Source of the DNA: Acidimicrobiia bacterium UBA5794
GTDB lineage: Bacteria > Actinomycetota > Acidimicrobiia > Spongiisociales > UBA5794
Reading direction: 5' to 3'
NCBI GenBank assembly: GCA_002418265.1
Contig: DIDS01000019.1
Span: 1-64,000 of the forward strand
DNA: 64,000 nucleotides
The position numbers were made by a program, and so were the translations under genes. Shown here in pieces: positions 51,517 to 60,598 of this stretch (position 1 is its first letter; every line of letters starts with the position of its first letter). Below the pieces are notes generated by a model. It saw nothing but the letters and a program-made list of their open reading frames with translations. It searched no databases and had not been told where the DNA came from.

Positions 51517-52044
51517 CTAGGCGTTCAGGGAGGAGGTTTCCGCTGACGATCGGTTGGCTTCGTGTTCTGCTTTTCGTTCGGCCACGAAATCATCCCATTC
51601 GGCCTGAGTGATCTGCCCATCCTCGATCAGCTCAGCAAAAGGACCATCGGCGTCCTTGAACGGATGACCGTCAGGGAGTTCTGCGATCTCGTCGGCTGAG
51701 ATCACGCCGTCGTCAAGGAGTTCCATGACACGGTGCCGCATTATCGCTCGCCTGCGGTGCTTGCGACGCTCAGGGCCGTCGGGCCTGTTCTCCTTCATCT
51801 CTTCATGCTTGGCTTCGAGCGCCTCCTTGACAGCATCAGCCTGATCCTGTGTGATCGTCCCGTCTGCGACCAACTCCGAGAGAACATCCTCAAGGATCGA
51901 ACCTGGAGCCGGGCGCTCAACCTGTTCGGTCGCATTGTCCTCTGCTGTCTGTGCCTCCGCCGCAGAGCCAGTCACGGAGGAGGCAACAAAAGCGCCCGCC
52001 ACGAGCACCCCCGCCGCCGCAAGACTTACGATGATCTTCCTCAT
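51517..52044 (-). CDS. Secreted protein with three SHOCT-like repeats
   Basis: A 175-residue exported protein. A signal peptide (MRKIIVSLAAAGVLVAGAF) ends near residue 30. The mature part contains three helical repeats, each with an acidic-Asp-Gly-x-Ile core: LVADGTITQDQAD (58-70), LLDDGVISADEI (109-120) and LIEDGQITQAEWD (139-151). Between repeats 1 and 2 is a basic segment (RRKHRRR). The repeats look like SHOCT motifs. It lies 84 bases downstream of a two-component system and may be its target or sensor partner. The function is unknown. Confidence 0.72.
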   Translation of the reverse strand: MRKIIVSLAAAGVLVAGAFVASSVTGSAAEAQTAEDNATEQVERPAPGSILEDVLSELVADGTITQDQADAVKEALEAKHEEMKENRPDGPERRKHRRRAIMRHRVMELLDDGVISADEIAELPDGHPFKDADGPFAELIEDGQITQAEWDDFVAERKAEHEANRSSAETSSLNA

Positions 52045-52128
52045 TGTGTGCATCCTTCCTGTCAACGCCGTATGTCGGCATCTCCCCCATAGGTTCACAA
52101 GTCGATGCCGAGAGTCTGTATGTCGAAG

Positions 52129-53541
52129 CTAAGAAGTTGGTGAAATCTGAGAGTGGGAATGAGCGCTCTGGGGCAGGACAAACCCCACTTCGGCGCCGGA
52201 ACCATCGGTTCGGTTTCGTGCGAACACGTAGCCCCCGTGATCGGTGACGATCTGCTCCACGATCGAAAGCCCAAGACCTGAACCTGGTGTCGACCTGGCG
52301 GTGTCGGATCGATAGAAGCGTTCGAACACGTGGCCGATATCAGATTCTGAAAAACCGGGGCCAGAATCTCTCACCGTAACCGAACCGGTCTCAACAACGA
52401 CCGAAATGTCGGCGTTGGGTGGGGACCACTTGTCGGCGTTCGACACAATGTTCGCAACTGCACGTTCCAGGGCGACCGGTTTCCCTTCAATTGTCGTATC
52501 GTCAGCATCGATGACGATCGACCGCCCGTTTCGTCGCATCGTCCGCTCAGCGACGACACCGACGACTTCGGCGAGCAGAACCGACGATATCGGCTCTTCC
52601 TCGTATCGATCAGTTGCAAGATCAACCACCTCGGCAACGAGTGCGGACAGTTCCTCGACCTCAGCGTGGGCAGCATTGAGCATCCTCATACGCTCTTCAC
52701 CGCGAACATCATGACGTTGGAGAATCTCAAGGTTCGTGCGGAGAGCCGTCAACGGGGTTCGGAGCTCATGTCCGGCATCTCGCACAAGTCTGGTCTGCTG
52801 TTGCTTGGCCGAATCGAGTTCCGACAGCAGTTCGTTGAAGGCCGTGGCGAGCTGTGCAACCTCGTCGGTGCCTTTGACAGCAAGACGAGCGCCAAGTGCA
52901 CGGTCGTTGGCAATACCAGCGATCGAATCCTCAAGCTCTGCGATCGGCTTGACGGCACTGCGTGCAACGATCCAGCCGAGACCGCCTGCGAGCATCACAC
53001 CGAGGGCTCCGGCGATCGCAAGCATCCAGGCAAAACGACGAAGGGTTTCGTCCGCTTCGGTGAGGGGACGACCAACCTGCAGAACGGTGTCTTCGGACGG
53101 CAGACTCAAGGCTGCGATGCGTATGTGCGACCCACTGATCCATATCGATCGAAAGTGGATCGTATCTGGGCTGAGGGATGCGGGGTTTGGCAGAGGCAGC
53201 TCAAGGGTGTCCTCACCAATGTTGATCACCCGGCCGTCGTGGATGATCTGGACATAGGCAGCATCAAACTCGACCGGTGTCGCCCGGCCAAAAAGACCAC
53301 CGACGTCTCGCGGGAACCGCGGTCGTGGAATTCTCACCGAACCATCGGGGCCAATGCTCAAGACTCCAAACAGCTCGATCACAGGAACGGCTGCATAACC
53401 CTCAATCCGAGTTGCGAGGCTGTCATCGATCGGGCCGAGCACCTGTGCCCTCGCGCCGAGATAGGTCACAACGGAGATGATGACCACCGTCACGGCAACA
53501 GCTGCCGCCGACGCCAGCGCGATCCTTCGCCTGATGGTCAT
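52129..53541 (-). CDS. Sensor histidine kinase, MprB-like
   Basis: A 470-residue kinase. Two membrane helices (about 8-30 and 171-193) flank an extracytoplasmic sensor domain of about 140 residues. HAMP follows, then HisKA with the phosphorylated histidine at residue 258 in AGHELRTP. The HATPase_c domain has NADKWSPP, DSGPGFSESD and GSGLGLSIV (the N, G1 and G2 boxes). It overlaps the regulator gene by ATGA. Its signal cannot be read from sequence; the envelope-stress MprAB system is the nearest analogy. Confidence 0.92.
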   Translation of the reverse strand: MTIRRRIALASAAAVAVTVVIISVVTYLGARAQVLGPIDDSLATRIEGYAAVPVIELFGVLSIGPDGSVRIPRPRFPRDVGGLFGRATPVEFDAAYVQIIHDGRVINIGEDTLELPLPNPASLSPDTIHFRSIWISGSHIRIAALSLPSEDTVLQVGRPLTEADETLRRFAWMLAIAGALGVMLAGGLGWIVARSAVKPIAELEDSIAGIANDRALGARLAVKGTDEVAQLATAFNELLSELDSAKQQQTRLVRDAGHELRTPLTALRTNLEILQRHDVRGEERMRMLNAAHAEVEELSALVAEVVDLATDRYEEEPISSVLLAEVVGVVAERTMRRNGRSIVIDADDTTIEGKPVALERAVANIVSNADKWSPPNADISVVVETGSVTVRDSGPGFSESDIGHVFERFYRSDTARSTPGSGLGLSIVEQIVTDHGGYVFARNRTDGSGAEVGFVLPQSAHSHSQISPTS

Positions 53542-54227
53542 GTGTCCGAGCGCAGTACGTACCCCACACCGCGAACGGTGTGAATGATGCGCGGCTTGCC
53601 GCCCTCTTCCGTCTTCCGTCTGAGATATCCGACGTACACATCAAGCGAGTTTGATGACGTGAGAAAGTCGATGCCCCAGATCTCTTCATAAATCGTGTCG
53701 CGGTCAAGGACAATTCCTGGCCTCCGTGCGAGGAGAACCAACAGGTCAAACTCGGTTTTCGTGAGGGCAACCGCGTCCCCGCCTCGGGTCACGGTACGTG
53801 CCCCTGGATCGATGACCAGATCTTCAAATTTGATGACTTGTGAGACGTCGCCTGTCGAGCGCCTCAGCAGCGCCCGGACGCGTGCCAAGAGTTCGTCGAG
53901 CGCAAAGGGCTTTGTCACATAGTCGTCGGCACCGGCGTCAAGGCCCTCGACCCGGTCGCCTACAGCGGCCTTTGCTGTCAGCATCAGAATCGGAATGTCG
54001 TCGCCAGATGCGCGAATCCGACGGCATGTTTCGATCCCATCGACGTGAGGCATCATGACATCGAGCAGGATGAGATCGAATTTGTCTTCCCGAACCATTG
54101 ACAGGGCAACGCCACCATCACGAGCGGTTTCGACCGTATACCCCTCAAATCCCAGGGCACGCTCAAGCGCGTCGCGCACACCAGGATCGTCCTCGACAAC
54201 GAGGATGCGTGCATCATTGGCTTCCAT
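53538..54227 (-). CDS. OmpR/PhoB-family response regulator, MprA-like
   Basis: A 229-residue response regulator. The receiver domain has the acidic pocket VEDD, the phosphoacceptor aspartate at residue 56 (LLLDVMMP), and the lysine in VTKPF. The C-terminal winged HTH (TKTEFDLLVLLARRPGIVLDRD; VDVYVGYLRRK-type end) is of the OmpR class. It is the first gene of the pair with the histidine kinase; the secreted repeat protein follows. Confidence 0.93.
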   Translation of the reverse strand: MEANDARILVVEDDPGVRDALERALGFEGYTVETARDGGVALSMVREDKFDLILLDVMMPHVDGIETCRRIRASGDDIPILMLTAKAAVGDRVEGLDAGADDYVTKPFALDELLARVRALLRRSTGDVSQVIKFEDLVIDPGARTVTRGGDAVALTKTEFDLLVLLARRPGIVLDRDTIYEEIWGIDFLTSSNSLDVYVGYLRRKTEEGGKPRIIHTVRGVGYVLRSDT

Positions 54228-54332
54228 GCACCAAGCCTACGACACAGGTGTGAAAGTGCAGTAAACGATGGATGAGGGGACGATAAGACACGACGCTGAG
54301 ATGCGACCCCCCATCCGATAGCCTCACCACGC

Positions 54333-55190
54333 ATGACATGGACCATCCAAGATCGCACGGTGCTGATCACCGGCGGAAACAGCGGATTGGGCATGGCCAC
54401 AGCGTCGCTCCTCGCCGAACGGGGAGCCAGAGTCGTCATCACCGCTCGTGATACCACAAAGGGCGACGCCGCGGCCCGTGCTATTGAAAGGGAAACCGGA
54501 AGAATGGTCGCTGTCATGCACCTTGATCTTGCTGATCTTTCGTCGGTACGTTCCTTTGCCGCCAGTTTCACCTCAAGCCATGACGATCTCGCCGTTCTCA
54601 TCAACAACGCTGGGGGCGTCTTTGGATCACGCAGAGAAACCGCTGATGGGTTTGAGATGACCATCGGAACGAACCACCTCGGTCCCTTCCTGCTCACCAA
54701 CCTCCTGACCGATCTGCTCGTTCGGTCGGCACCGTCACGCATCATCAATGTGGCATCGGTCGCCCACACCTACGCGAAGGACGGAATTCGTTTTGATGAC
54801 TTCATGTGGGAAGACACCCGCTACAGGCAGATGTATGTGTACGGCCACTCGAAACTCGCCAACATCCTCCATGCACGCGAATTGAACAACCGTCTCGCTG
54901 ATCGGGAGGTGACTGCATATTCGGTCCATCCAGGGTTGGTGAAGACGGGATTTGGCGGAGGTGGCGACAGCTTCATCGTTGGCCTTGTCGTCAAGCTCGC
55001 ACGACGTCGCTTCGCGACACCGTCGGACGGCGCAGCCACGACTGTCTTCCTGGCAACCGACTCCGACGTCGTTGCTGACGCCGGTGGTTATTTTGTGGAT
55101 TGTGCCCTTTCGAAGTCCACCCGTCATGCCAAGGATGATGATCAGGCCGCTCGGCTCTGGAACTTGTCTGGGTCGTACGTTGGCAGCTGA
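54333..55190 (+). CDS. Short-chain dehydrogenase/reductase (retinol dehydrogenase-like)
   Basis: A 285-residue classical SDR. The cofactor motif is ITGGNSGLGMATA (TGxxxGxG). NNAG and the catalytic serine in NVASVAH follow, and the catalytic pair YGHSK is near residue 170. The N-terminal basic residue after the third strand (ITARDT) suggests NADP. RDH/WWOX-like bacterial members act on alcohols or ketones of unknown identity. The gene stands alone between the two-component system and a Yip1-like gene. Confidence 0.87.
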   Translation: MTWTIQDRTVLITGGNSGLGMATASLLAERGARVVITARDTTKGDAAARAIERETGRMVAVMHLDLADLSSVRSFAASFTSSHDDLAVLINNAGGVFGSRRETADGFEMTIGTNHLGPFLLTNLLTDLLVRSAPSRIINVASVAHTYAKDGIRFDDFMWEDTRYRQMYVYGHSKLANILHARELNNRLADREVTAYSVHPGLVKTGFGGGGDSFIVGLVVKLARRRFATPSDGAATTVFLATDSDVVADAGGYFVDCALSKSTRHAKDDDQAARLWNLSGSYVGS

Positions 55191-55235
55191 CGAATTCGTG
55201 TACCAAACGGGGTGAGATGACTCGACGGCGATCAC

Positions 55236-55754
55236 TCAACCGGGGAATGGCCACCGTGCGTTGAGATTGAGATCAAGGACGATGTTCAACACGACCGTGA
55301 CAACGAGCCAAAGGCTCCAGCCAAGTGCCATCGTGCCGATCGTCTTTGGTGTCGAGATGTCAAGACCCTCGCGAAAGGCGACAACCGCAGCCACGAGCAT
55401 CCATGCAGCACCGGGAAAGCCAAGCCACGGAATGACCCCGATGGCAAGCGGAGTGAACGCAAAGCCGATGACCCGGAGCATCGCCGGGTAGGTCGCGTCG
55501 CCGCCGAAGAGCCGGGTGCCGATCAACCACGACGCAAGGCTCCAAAGCAACCAACCGATCACTCCCGCAACGATGCTCCCCAACACCACGGCGGGGACGC
55601 TCACATCCTCAAGCGCTATCGCCGAACCAACACCGGCAAGCCCCGACGCGACCACGACGATGATTCCAGCCTGGCCCGTCAGTCGTGTGTCGACTTCAGC
55701 GGCGTTGTAGAAATCGACATCGAGCAGCACAGCCCGGATTGCGTTTCGAATCAC
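55236..55754 (-). CDS. Yip1-like integral membrane protein
   Basis: A 172-residue protein with a short amphipathic N-terminus (RNAIRAVLLDVDFYNAAEVD) and five hydrophobic segments. It fits the Yip1 domain layout (LIGTRLFGGDATYPAMLRVIGFAFTPLAIGVIPWLG is characteristic). The GTG at 55754 is preferred to a longer frame that overlaps the divergent comB start. No clear SD is seen. The function of bacterial Yip1 proteins is not known. Confidence 0.72.
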   Translation of the reverse strand: MIRNAIRAVLLDVDFYNAAEVDTRLTGQAGIIVVVASGLAGVGSAIALEDVSVPAVVLGSIVAGVIGWLLWSLASWLIGTRLFGGDATYPAMLRVIGFAFTPLAIGVIPWLGFPGAAWMLVAAVVAFREGLDISTPKTIGTMALGWSLWLVVTVVLNIVLDLNLNARWPFPG

Positions 55755-55767
55755 CCGGAAAGCATAC

Positions 55768-55790
55768 GGCGGACATCGGACGTCGGGCAT
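55768..55790. repeat. Short heptanucleotide run in the Yip1/ComB divergent region
   Basis: GGACATC, GGACGTC and GGGCATC stand in a row (CGGACATCGGACGTCGGGCATCC). They are diverged relatives of the units at 34.4 and 47.9 kb. Only three units are present, so chance is not excluded. Confidence 0.5.
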
Positions 55791-55839
55791 CCCCCACCAC
55801 AGCCTGACGAAGCGATCGTCACCGTGGGAAACTGTGGCC

Positions 55840-56517
55840 ATGGAAGTCAGACATCTTCAAGGCATCGATGGCGCCCGATCAGCCGAGGGAGTCACGATCG
55901 TTGTCGATACCTTCAGGGCATTTTCAACCGCAGCGTACGCGCAGGCCAAAGGGGTAGGACCGCACTATCTCACCGACACCCTCGATCAGGCACGCGAGCT
56001 TGCAAGCCGACACCGCGGCGCGGTTCTCTGCGGTGAGTCCAAGGGCATCAAGCCATCTGACTTCGACATAGGTAACTCACCGGCCGAGGTTCTGGGAAAC
56101 GATGTAGGCGGCCGTGTCTTCATACAGCGAACATCGGCAGGCACCCGATGTGTCCTTGCTGCCCTCGGATCGGCATCGGTGGTGTATCCAGCCAGTCTCG
56201 TCGTGGCATCAGCGACAGCAGCCAGTGCTGTTGGAGCCGACCTTGTGACGATCGTTGCCTGCGGTCGCCACGGATCAGGCTGGGCGATGGAGGACGACGC
56301 GACCAGTCGACTCATCGACAACTTGATGCACGGTGGTGGGGATCCCGATGGCGTTTCACTGACGATCGCGACGAGTGAGTCAGCGGATCGGCTCATCGCT
56401 GCCCCGTGGGCACACCCAGGCGATGTCGCTCTTTGCACCGACGTCGATCGGTTCGACTTCACCATGGTGGCCACGCAACACAGTCCAGGAACCGCCACAC
56501 TGGCAATCATTCAATAG
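55840..56517 (+). CDS. ComB family 2-phosphosulfolactate phosphatase-like protein
   Basis: A 225-residue ComB-family protein. It has the family blocks VVDTFRAFSTA, GESKGIKPSDFDIGNSPAEV and FIQRTSAGTR, followed by the C-terminal ACGRHG region. ComB in methanogens makes sulfolactate on the way to coenzyme M. In bacteria without coenzyme M its role is usually unknown, and no sulfolactate pathway genes are nearby. Either ATG 55840 or GTG 55834 may be used. Confidence 0.83.
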   Translation: MEVRHLQGIDGARSAEGVTIVVDTFRAFSTAAYAQAKGVGPHYLTDTLDQARELASRHRGAVLCGESKGIKPSDFDIGNSPAEVLGNDVGGRVFIQRTSAGTRCVLAALGSASVVYPASLVVASATAASAVGADLVTIVACGRHGSGWAMEDDATSRLIDNLMHGGGDPDGVSLTIATSESADRLIAAPWAHPGDVALCTDVDRFDFTMVATQHSPGTATLAIIQ

Positions 56518-56596
56518 GATCGTGGCCCATCAACTTGATTTCGCGGTCTCATGCTGATCGCTTAAGATTGACGGATGCATCTCCGATAAGACGATT

Positions 56597-56764
56597 ATGA
56601 GACTGTTCAAACGCGGTACAACAGACAAGCGGGCGGACCGCAAGCACGTTGAGAATGTCAATGATCGCTTGCGCTCCCTGGTCTCGAAAGACACTGAGTA
56701 CGAAGACCCGGGCAACGTTGAGAATCGGCTTCGCAACATGAACTACGGGACTTCACGCAAGTAG
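56597..56764 (+). CDS. Possible small charged protein (55 aa)
   Basis: An open frame of 55 codons in the gap before DoxX. It encodes a highly charged, helical-looking protein (MRLFKRGTTDKRADRKH...). It contains two similar elements, HVENVNDRLRSL and NVENRLRNM, about 22 residues apart. Codon third positions are mostly G or C, as in its neighbours. No good SD is visible. It ends 3 bases before the convergent DoxX stop. Real expression is uncertain. Confidence 0.45.
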   Translation: MRLFKRGTTDKRADRKHVENVNDRLRSLVSKDTEYEDPGNVENRLRNMNYGTSRK

Positions 56765-56767
56765 CCC

Positions 56768-57277
56768 TCAGGCCGTCAATCTTCCACGCTCTGGTCTGAA
56801 GAACACAACAAGCTGCAACGCCGCGGCGAGGATGCCTATCCCAACTGCGGCCAGCCCATACCACCCATCAAGGATCACATCGATCTCAGCGATCCGATCG
56901 ATCGATACCTTGCCCGGTCCGATCATCGCAAGAGCGGCTGCAGCGGCAGTCAACGTGAGGACATATTCGTAACCCTCATCGGGACGAGCAGTGATCCAGA
57001 ATCCCGCGGCACGGTGCACGGAAACGAATGCGACGGTCATGATCCCGACCAGACCGGCCACCGCAAGAGAAGTTCCAAGGCCCACGATCAGCAGCACACC
57101 CACACCGATCTCGGTTGCCGTTGATGCAAACCACTGAAGCTGAGGCGAGCGGAAGCCGATTGACCCGAACCAACGACTCGTCTTCTCGCGGCCGCGGGCG
57201 TGCTTGATTCCGTGGGCAAGCATGACGGTGCCCAACACAACCCTGAGAATCAGCGCCGCAACATCAATCGGTTCCAT
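56768..57277 (-). CDS. DoxX family membrane protein
   Basis: A 169-residue DoxX-like protein with four hydrophobic segments. It starts LILRVVLGTVMLAHGIKH, with the conserved glycine-histidine, and then GFRSPQLQWFASTATEIGVGVLLIVGLGTSLA. The ATG at 57277 has GGAGG 4 bases upstream. In mycobacteria DoxX links thiol and oxidative stress responses. The role here is not known; the gene is alone in its strand position, 75 bases after the TetR gene. Confidence 0.82.
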   Translation of the reverse strand: MEPIDVAALILRVVLGTVMLAHGIKHARGREKTSRWFGSIGFRSPQLQWFASTATEIGVGVLLIVGLGTSLAVAGLVGIMTVAFVSVHRAAGFWITARPDEGYEYVLTLTAAAAALAMIGPGKVSIDRIAEIDVILDGWYGLAAVGIGILAAALQLVVFFRPERGRLTA

Positions 57278-57352
57278 CAAACCTCCACAGTTATGAACGG
57301 AAACAGACCACAGATCATTCCGCTGGCTGTGAGCTGAAAGCTGTGAGCTCCA

Positions 57353-57922
57353 CTAAGTCAGCCCCTCGACGATGAACCGGTGCATGTCGACGGCGAGTTC
57401 GGAGCGACTGAGTCTGCCACGAGGCGTGTACCAGCGCTGAATCGCATTCAGCATCGAGAGGACATAAATCCCAGACAGGGTCGCGTCGACATCAGCGCGA
57501 AATGTCCCGTCATCGATGCCCCTTTGGATTGTCGTGCGAAATACCATCTCATAGGCATTCCTCATCTTCGTGATCCGACGACGATCCGGATCCTCCACGA
57601 AGTCTGCTTCCGCAAGGAAGGTTCGAGCCTCACTCGAGTGATCAACAAGCACATCGATGTGGCCAGAAATAAGTAGACGAAGGGTTTCGGACGGATCGGT
57701 CTCGGCCGAAAGGGCGGCTTCGGCCGAGGCACTGAAGAGATCCGAGGCACGCTCGACAACCGCAACGAGGAGCTCTTGCTTGCCACCGACATGGGAGTAG
57801 ATCGACGATCCGAGGATTCCTAGGTCATCACCCAGATCCCGCATCGACGTGCCGTGGTAGCCATGGGTTGCGAAGCGTTTTCCCGACGCGATGACGATGT
57901 CGTCGCGGGTGAGCCTGCTCAT
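57353..57922 (-). CDS. TetR-family regulator of the paa operon (PaaR-like)
   Basis: A 189-residue TetR regulator. The N-terminal HTH reads IASGKRFATHGYHGTSMRDLGDDLGILGSSIYSHVGGKQELL. The C-terminal helical ligand domain resembles TetR_C members. The ATG at 57922 overlaps the paaE stop by ATGA, so it is the last gene of the paa operon. It most likely represses the operon at the palindrome 61571-61590, relieved by phenylacetyl-CoA; that link is inferred from position and the known PaaR systems. Confidence 0.82.
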   Translation of the reverse strand: MSRLTRDDIVIASGKRFATHGYHGTSMRDLGDDLGILGSSIYSHVGGKQELLVAVVERASDLFSASAEAALSAETDPSETLRLLISGHIDVLVDHSSEARTFLAEADFVEDPDRRRITKMRNAYEMVFRTTIQRGIDDGTFRADVDATLSGIYVLSMLNAIQRWYTPRGRLSRSELAVDMHRFIVEGLT

Positions 57923-59010
57923 ACGTCGTAGGTGAGCTCGACAACTTCGCTCACCGGGTGGGATTGACACGTGAGGATCTGGCCTGCGGAAACTTCTTCT
58001 TTGCTCAGACTCCAATTCTTGTCCATGCGAACCTCCCCACTTGTCACCTGGGCTCGGCATGACGCACACGCACCCGAGCGACAGGAAAAAGGACCGTCGG
58101 GACGAATTGCAAGCACATGATCAAGAATGGGGGCTCCATCCATCGCGACCGTCACAGTCGAGGTCCGACCCCTCAGAGTGAACCTGACCGTCGCGCCCTC
58201 GGCGTCGTCTTGGGCAACCGTGGCCTCAGTGACCTCGCCTGCGTAGAACAACTCGTCATGTATGTCATCAACGGAAACACCATTGGCTGTGAGGACTTCT
58301 GTCGCCGACTGGACCATGCCCCGCGGGCCACACAGGTACCACCCGGCAACATCTGCGGGATCGATGATCGTCTTGAGCATCCGTTGTAGCTTCTGGGCAT
58401 CGATCCGACCCTCGAACAACTCGACCTCGTGGAACTCCCTGCTCAACACATGGAGGAGAACAAAACGGGATGGGTGCTGCCCTTTGAGTGCATCGAGCTC
58501 GTCGAGGAACATGACCGATCCACCGTCCTTGTTTCCATACACGAGCGTGAACATGGACGAAGGTTCGAATGCGAGCACCGATCTGATCATCGACAGGATC
58601 GGCGTGATCCCGCTCCCTGCCCCGATCGCGACATAGTGATTCCGATTGCTTCGGCTCGGGGTCAGGGTGAATTCGCCTGTGGGTTGTGTCACCTCAATTG
58701 CATCCCCGACCTTGAGACGCTCGTGGACATAGGTTGAGAACACTCCACCTGGCAGATGCTTGATCCCGACGGTCGGTCTCGTGGTGCCGGGTGCGGAGCA
58801 GATGGAGTAACTCCTGCGCACGTCCTCCCCGTCGATCGTCGCCCGCAGGATGAGATGTTGACCCGGTATGTGTTCAAAGACGTGTGCAATTTCGGAAGGG
58901 ATCTCGAAAGAAACGGCTACGGCGTCACTGGTCAGCGGTTCGATTGCCGCGACGGTCACGCTGTGGAACTCGACACCAGCCTGCTTGGTACTTGACGCTG
59001 CGTCCGTCAT
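57919..59010 (-). CDS. paaE: Phenylacetyl-CoA epoxidase reductase subunit PaaE
   Basis: A 363-residue reductase that passes electrons from NADPH to the PaaABCD oxygenase. The FAD-binding domain has the FNR-type RRSYSICS (RxYS); the NAD domain begins with IGAGSGITPILSMI. The C-terminal 2Fe-2S ferredoxin domain has the cysteine cluster CRSGACASC plus a distal C (QILTCQSHPV). The start shares one base with paaD (TGATG). Confidence 0.95.
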   Translation of the reverse strand: MTDAASSTKQAGVEFHSVTVAAIEPLTSDAVAVSFEIPSEIAHVFEHIPGQHLILRATIDGEDVRRSYSICSAPGTTRPTVGIKHLPGGVFSTYVHERLKVGDAIEVTQPTGEFTLTPSRSNRNHYVAIGAGSGITPILSMIRSVLAFEPSSMFTLVYGNKDGGSVMFLDELDALKGQHPSRFVLLHVLSREFHEVELFEGRIDAQKLQRMLKTIIDPADVAGWYLCGPRGMVQSATEVLTANGVSVDDIHDELFYAGEVTEATVAQDDAEGATVRFTLRGRTSTVTVAMDGAPILDHVLAIRPDGPFSCRSGACASCRAQVTSGEVRMDKNWSLSKEEVSAGQILTCQSHPVSEVVELTYDV

Positions 59011-59489
59011 CAGATGGCCTTGAAGTAGTCGAAGGGTTCGCCACACGACGTGCAGACCCACAAAGATTTGCAAGCAGTCGATCCGAACTCCGATACTTTC
59101 GCCGTTCCCGTCGACGAGCACCGTGGGCACAAGATCTCCGGAACGATGTTCAACACCGAATCCGGAGGTGCAATGCCGAAGCCAGCCAGTTTCTGCTTCG
59201 CCTCGGGAGTGAGCCACTCCGTTGTCCAGACCGGAGAGTGCCTGATTTCAACGGTGACATCGTGGATGCCTGCATCTGCAAGTGCCGCAACGATGTCCTC
59301 TTCTATGACCCCGAGTGCCGGACAACCCGAGTACGTCGGGGTGATCTCGACGGTGACGGCGCCGTTGGCGCCAATCGTCACGTCGCGCAGAATCCCGATG
59401 TCGGCGATCGTCAGAACCGGGATCTCGGGATCGACGACCGCGTCGAGTAGTCGAGTCATCTCCTCAACGGTGTGAGCTGTTGTTTTCAC
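59010..59489 (-). CDS. paaD: Phenylacetyl-CoA epoxidase accessory protein PaaD
   Basis: A 159-residue PaaD. An N-terminal DUF59/MIP18-like domain (AVVDPEIPVLTIADIGILRDV; TPTYSGCPALGVIEED) is followed by a C-terminal cysteine domain with CPRC...C...CTSCG, likely a metal site. PaaD is needed for assembly of the epoxidase iron centre. The GTG at 59489 makes a GTGA overlap with paaC and is preferred to an upstream frame start. Confidence 0.93.
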   Translation of the reverse strand: MKTTAHTVEEMTRLLDAVVDPEIPVLTIADIGILRDVTIGANGAVTVEITPTYSGCPALGVIEEDIVAALADAGIHDVTVEIRHSPVWTTEWLTPEAKQKLAGFGIAPPDSVLNIVPEILCPRCSSTGTAKVSEFGSTACKSLWVCTSCGEPFDYFKAI

Positions 59490-60250
59490 CACGATGCCCC
59501 CGGATACGCGCGCTGGAGCCACTGCATCTCGGCGAGCAGGCGACCGAGATGCTCTGTGTGTCTTCCCGAACGGCCTCCCGTCGCCTGATATGGATCTTCA
59601 GGACGCGTGAGCGTCGCTTCTTCAAGAGCGGCGTCCACGGTGGCATCCCACTGAGGTCGAGTTGTTGCGATTTCAAACACAACTCCGGCGTCGATCAATG
59701 CAGGATCGACATCTGATGGCTCGAACAACTCACCGGTGAAACGCCACATCTCATCGATCGCCGCCTGCATCCGAGTGTGACTTTCGACGGTTCCGTCCCC
59801 AAGCCTGACGACCCAGCTTCGAGCATGTGTCACGTGGTACGTCGCCTCCTTGAGCGCCCGAGCTGCGATTCCTGCAAGCCGTTCATCTGATGATCTGCTC
59901 AGCTGTTCCCACAGGAGTGTCTGACACACGCCGAACAAGAATGCCCTCGCAACGATGTGGGCAAAGTCCGTGTTTGGCTGTTCAACGATGAGAGCATTGG
60001 TGAACTCTCGCTCCCCGCGCCACATCGAATAGGTATCGACCGAAGCATCTCCCCCAGCAATCTCGGCGGCATACTCGTAAAGGTGCATCGCAACGCCAAT
60101 ATGGTCCAATGCGCCATTTGCGATCGCGAGGTCTTCTTCGAGTTCTGGCGCGGACGAGATGTACTCGCCAAGCCGCTGACCGAGAATCGTGTTGTCGTCA
60201 GCGTGCCTCAACAGCACCTCAACCAACGCCGCATCTGCAGCATCGGTCAC
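59486..60250 (-). CDS. paaC: Phenylacetyl-CoA epoxidase structural subunit PaaC
   Basis: A 254-residue ferritin-like helical subunit. It has LLRHADDNTILGQRLGEYISSAPELEEDLAIANGALDHIG, the conserved PaaC N-terminal half. HVTHARSWVVRLGDGT and the C-terminal HTEHLGRLLAEMQWLQR match the family. PaaC pairs with PaaA and keeps only a remnant of the di-iron site. It overlaps paaB by ATGA. Confidence 0.95.
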   Translation of the reverse strand: MTDAADAALVEVLLRHADDNTILGQRLGEYISSAPELEEDLAIANGALDHIGVAMHLYEYAAEIAGGDASVDTYSMWRGEREFTNALIVEQPNTDFAHIVARAFLFGVCQTLLWEQLSRSSDERLAGIAARALKEATYHVTHARSWVVRLGDGTVESHTRMQAAIDEMWRFTGELFEPSDVDPALIDAGVVFEIATTRPQWDATVDAALEEATLTRPEDPYQATGGRSGRHTEHLGRLLAEMQWLQRAYPGASW

Positions 60251-60588
60251 AGCTGACCGACCTCGTCGGGAATCTCGTAGAAAGTCGGGTGGCGGTATGG
60301 CTTGTCATCCGCCGGCTCGAACATCGATGCTGGATCGTCCGACGCGTGAATCGCCGATGAGGGAACAACCCACAGACTTGCCGTCCCGCCCAACCGGGTA
60401 TAGGCATCACGAGCGTTCAGAACTGCTGAGTCGGCATCGGCTGCATGAACGGAACCACAGTGGGTGTACGCCAAACCCCGCTTGGGACGCATGAATACCT
60501 CCCACAGCTGCCAACCGGTTGACTGATCACCATCAACGGGAATCTCGTCCACCGATTCCCCTTCTGCCAGCGGAACGTCGTAGCTCAT
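60247..60588 (-). CDS. paaB: Phenylacetyl-CoA epoxidase subunit PaaB
   Basis: A 113-residue subunit that bridges PaaAC dimers. The core LWEVFMRPKRGLAYTHCGSVHAADAD and ALNARDAYTRL-type helix are as in PaaB, and a GGTASLWVVPSSAI follows. The ATG at 60588 lies 10 bases after the paaA stop; longer open frames overlap paaA and are rejected. Confidence 0.95.
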   Translation of the reverse strand: MSYDVPLAEGESVDEIPVDGDQSTGWQLWEVFMRPKRGLAYTHCGSVHAADADSAVLNARDAYTRLGGTASLWVVPSSAIHASDDPASMFEPADDKPYRHPTFYEIPDEVGQL

Positions 60589-60598
60589 TGTGTGCCCC

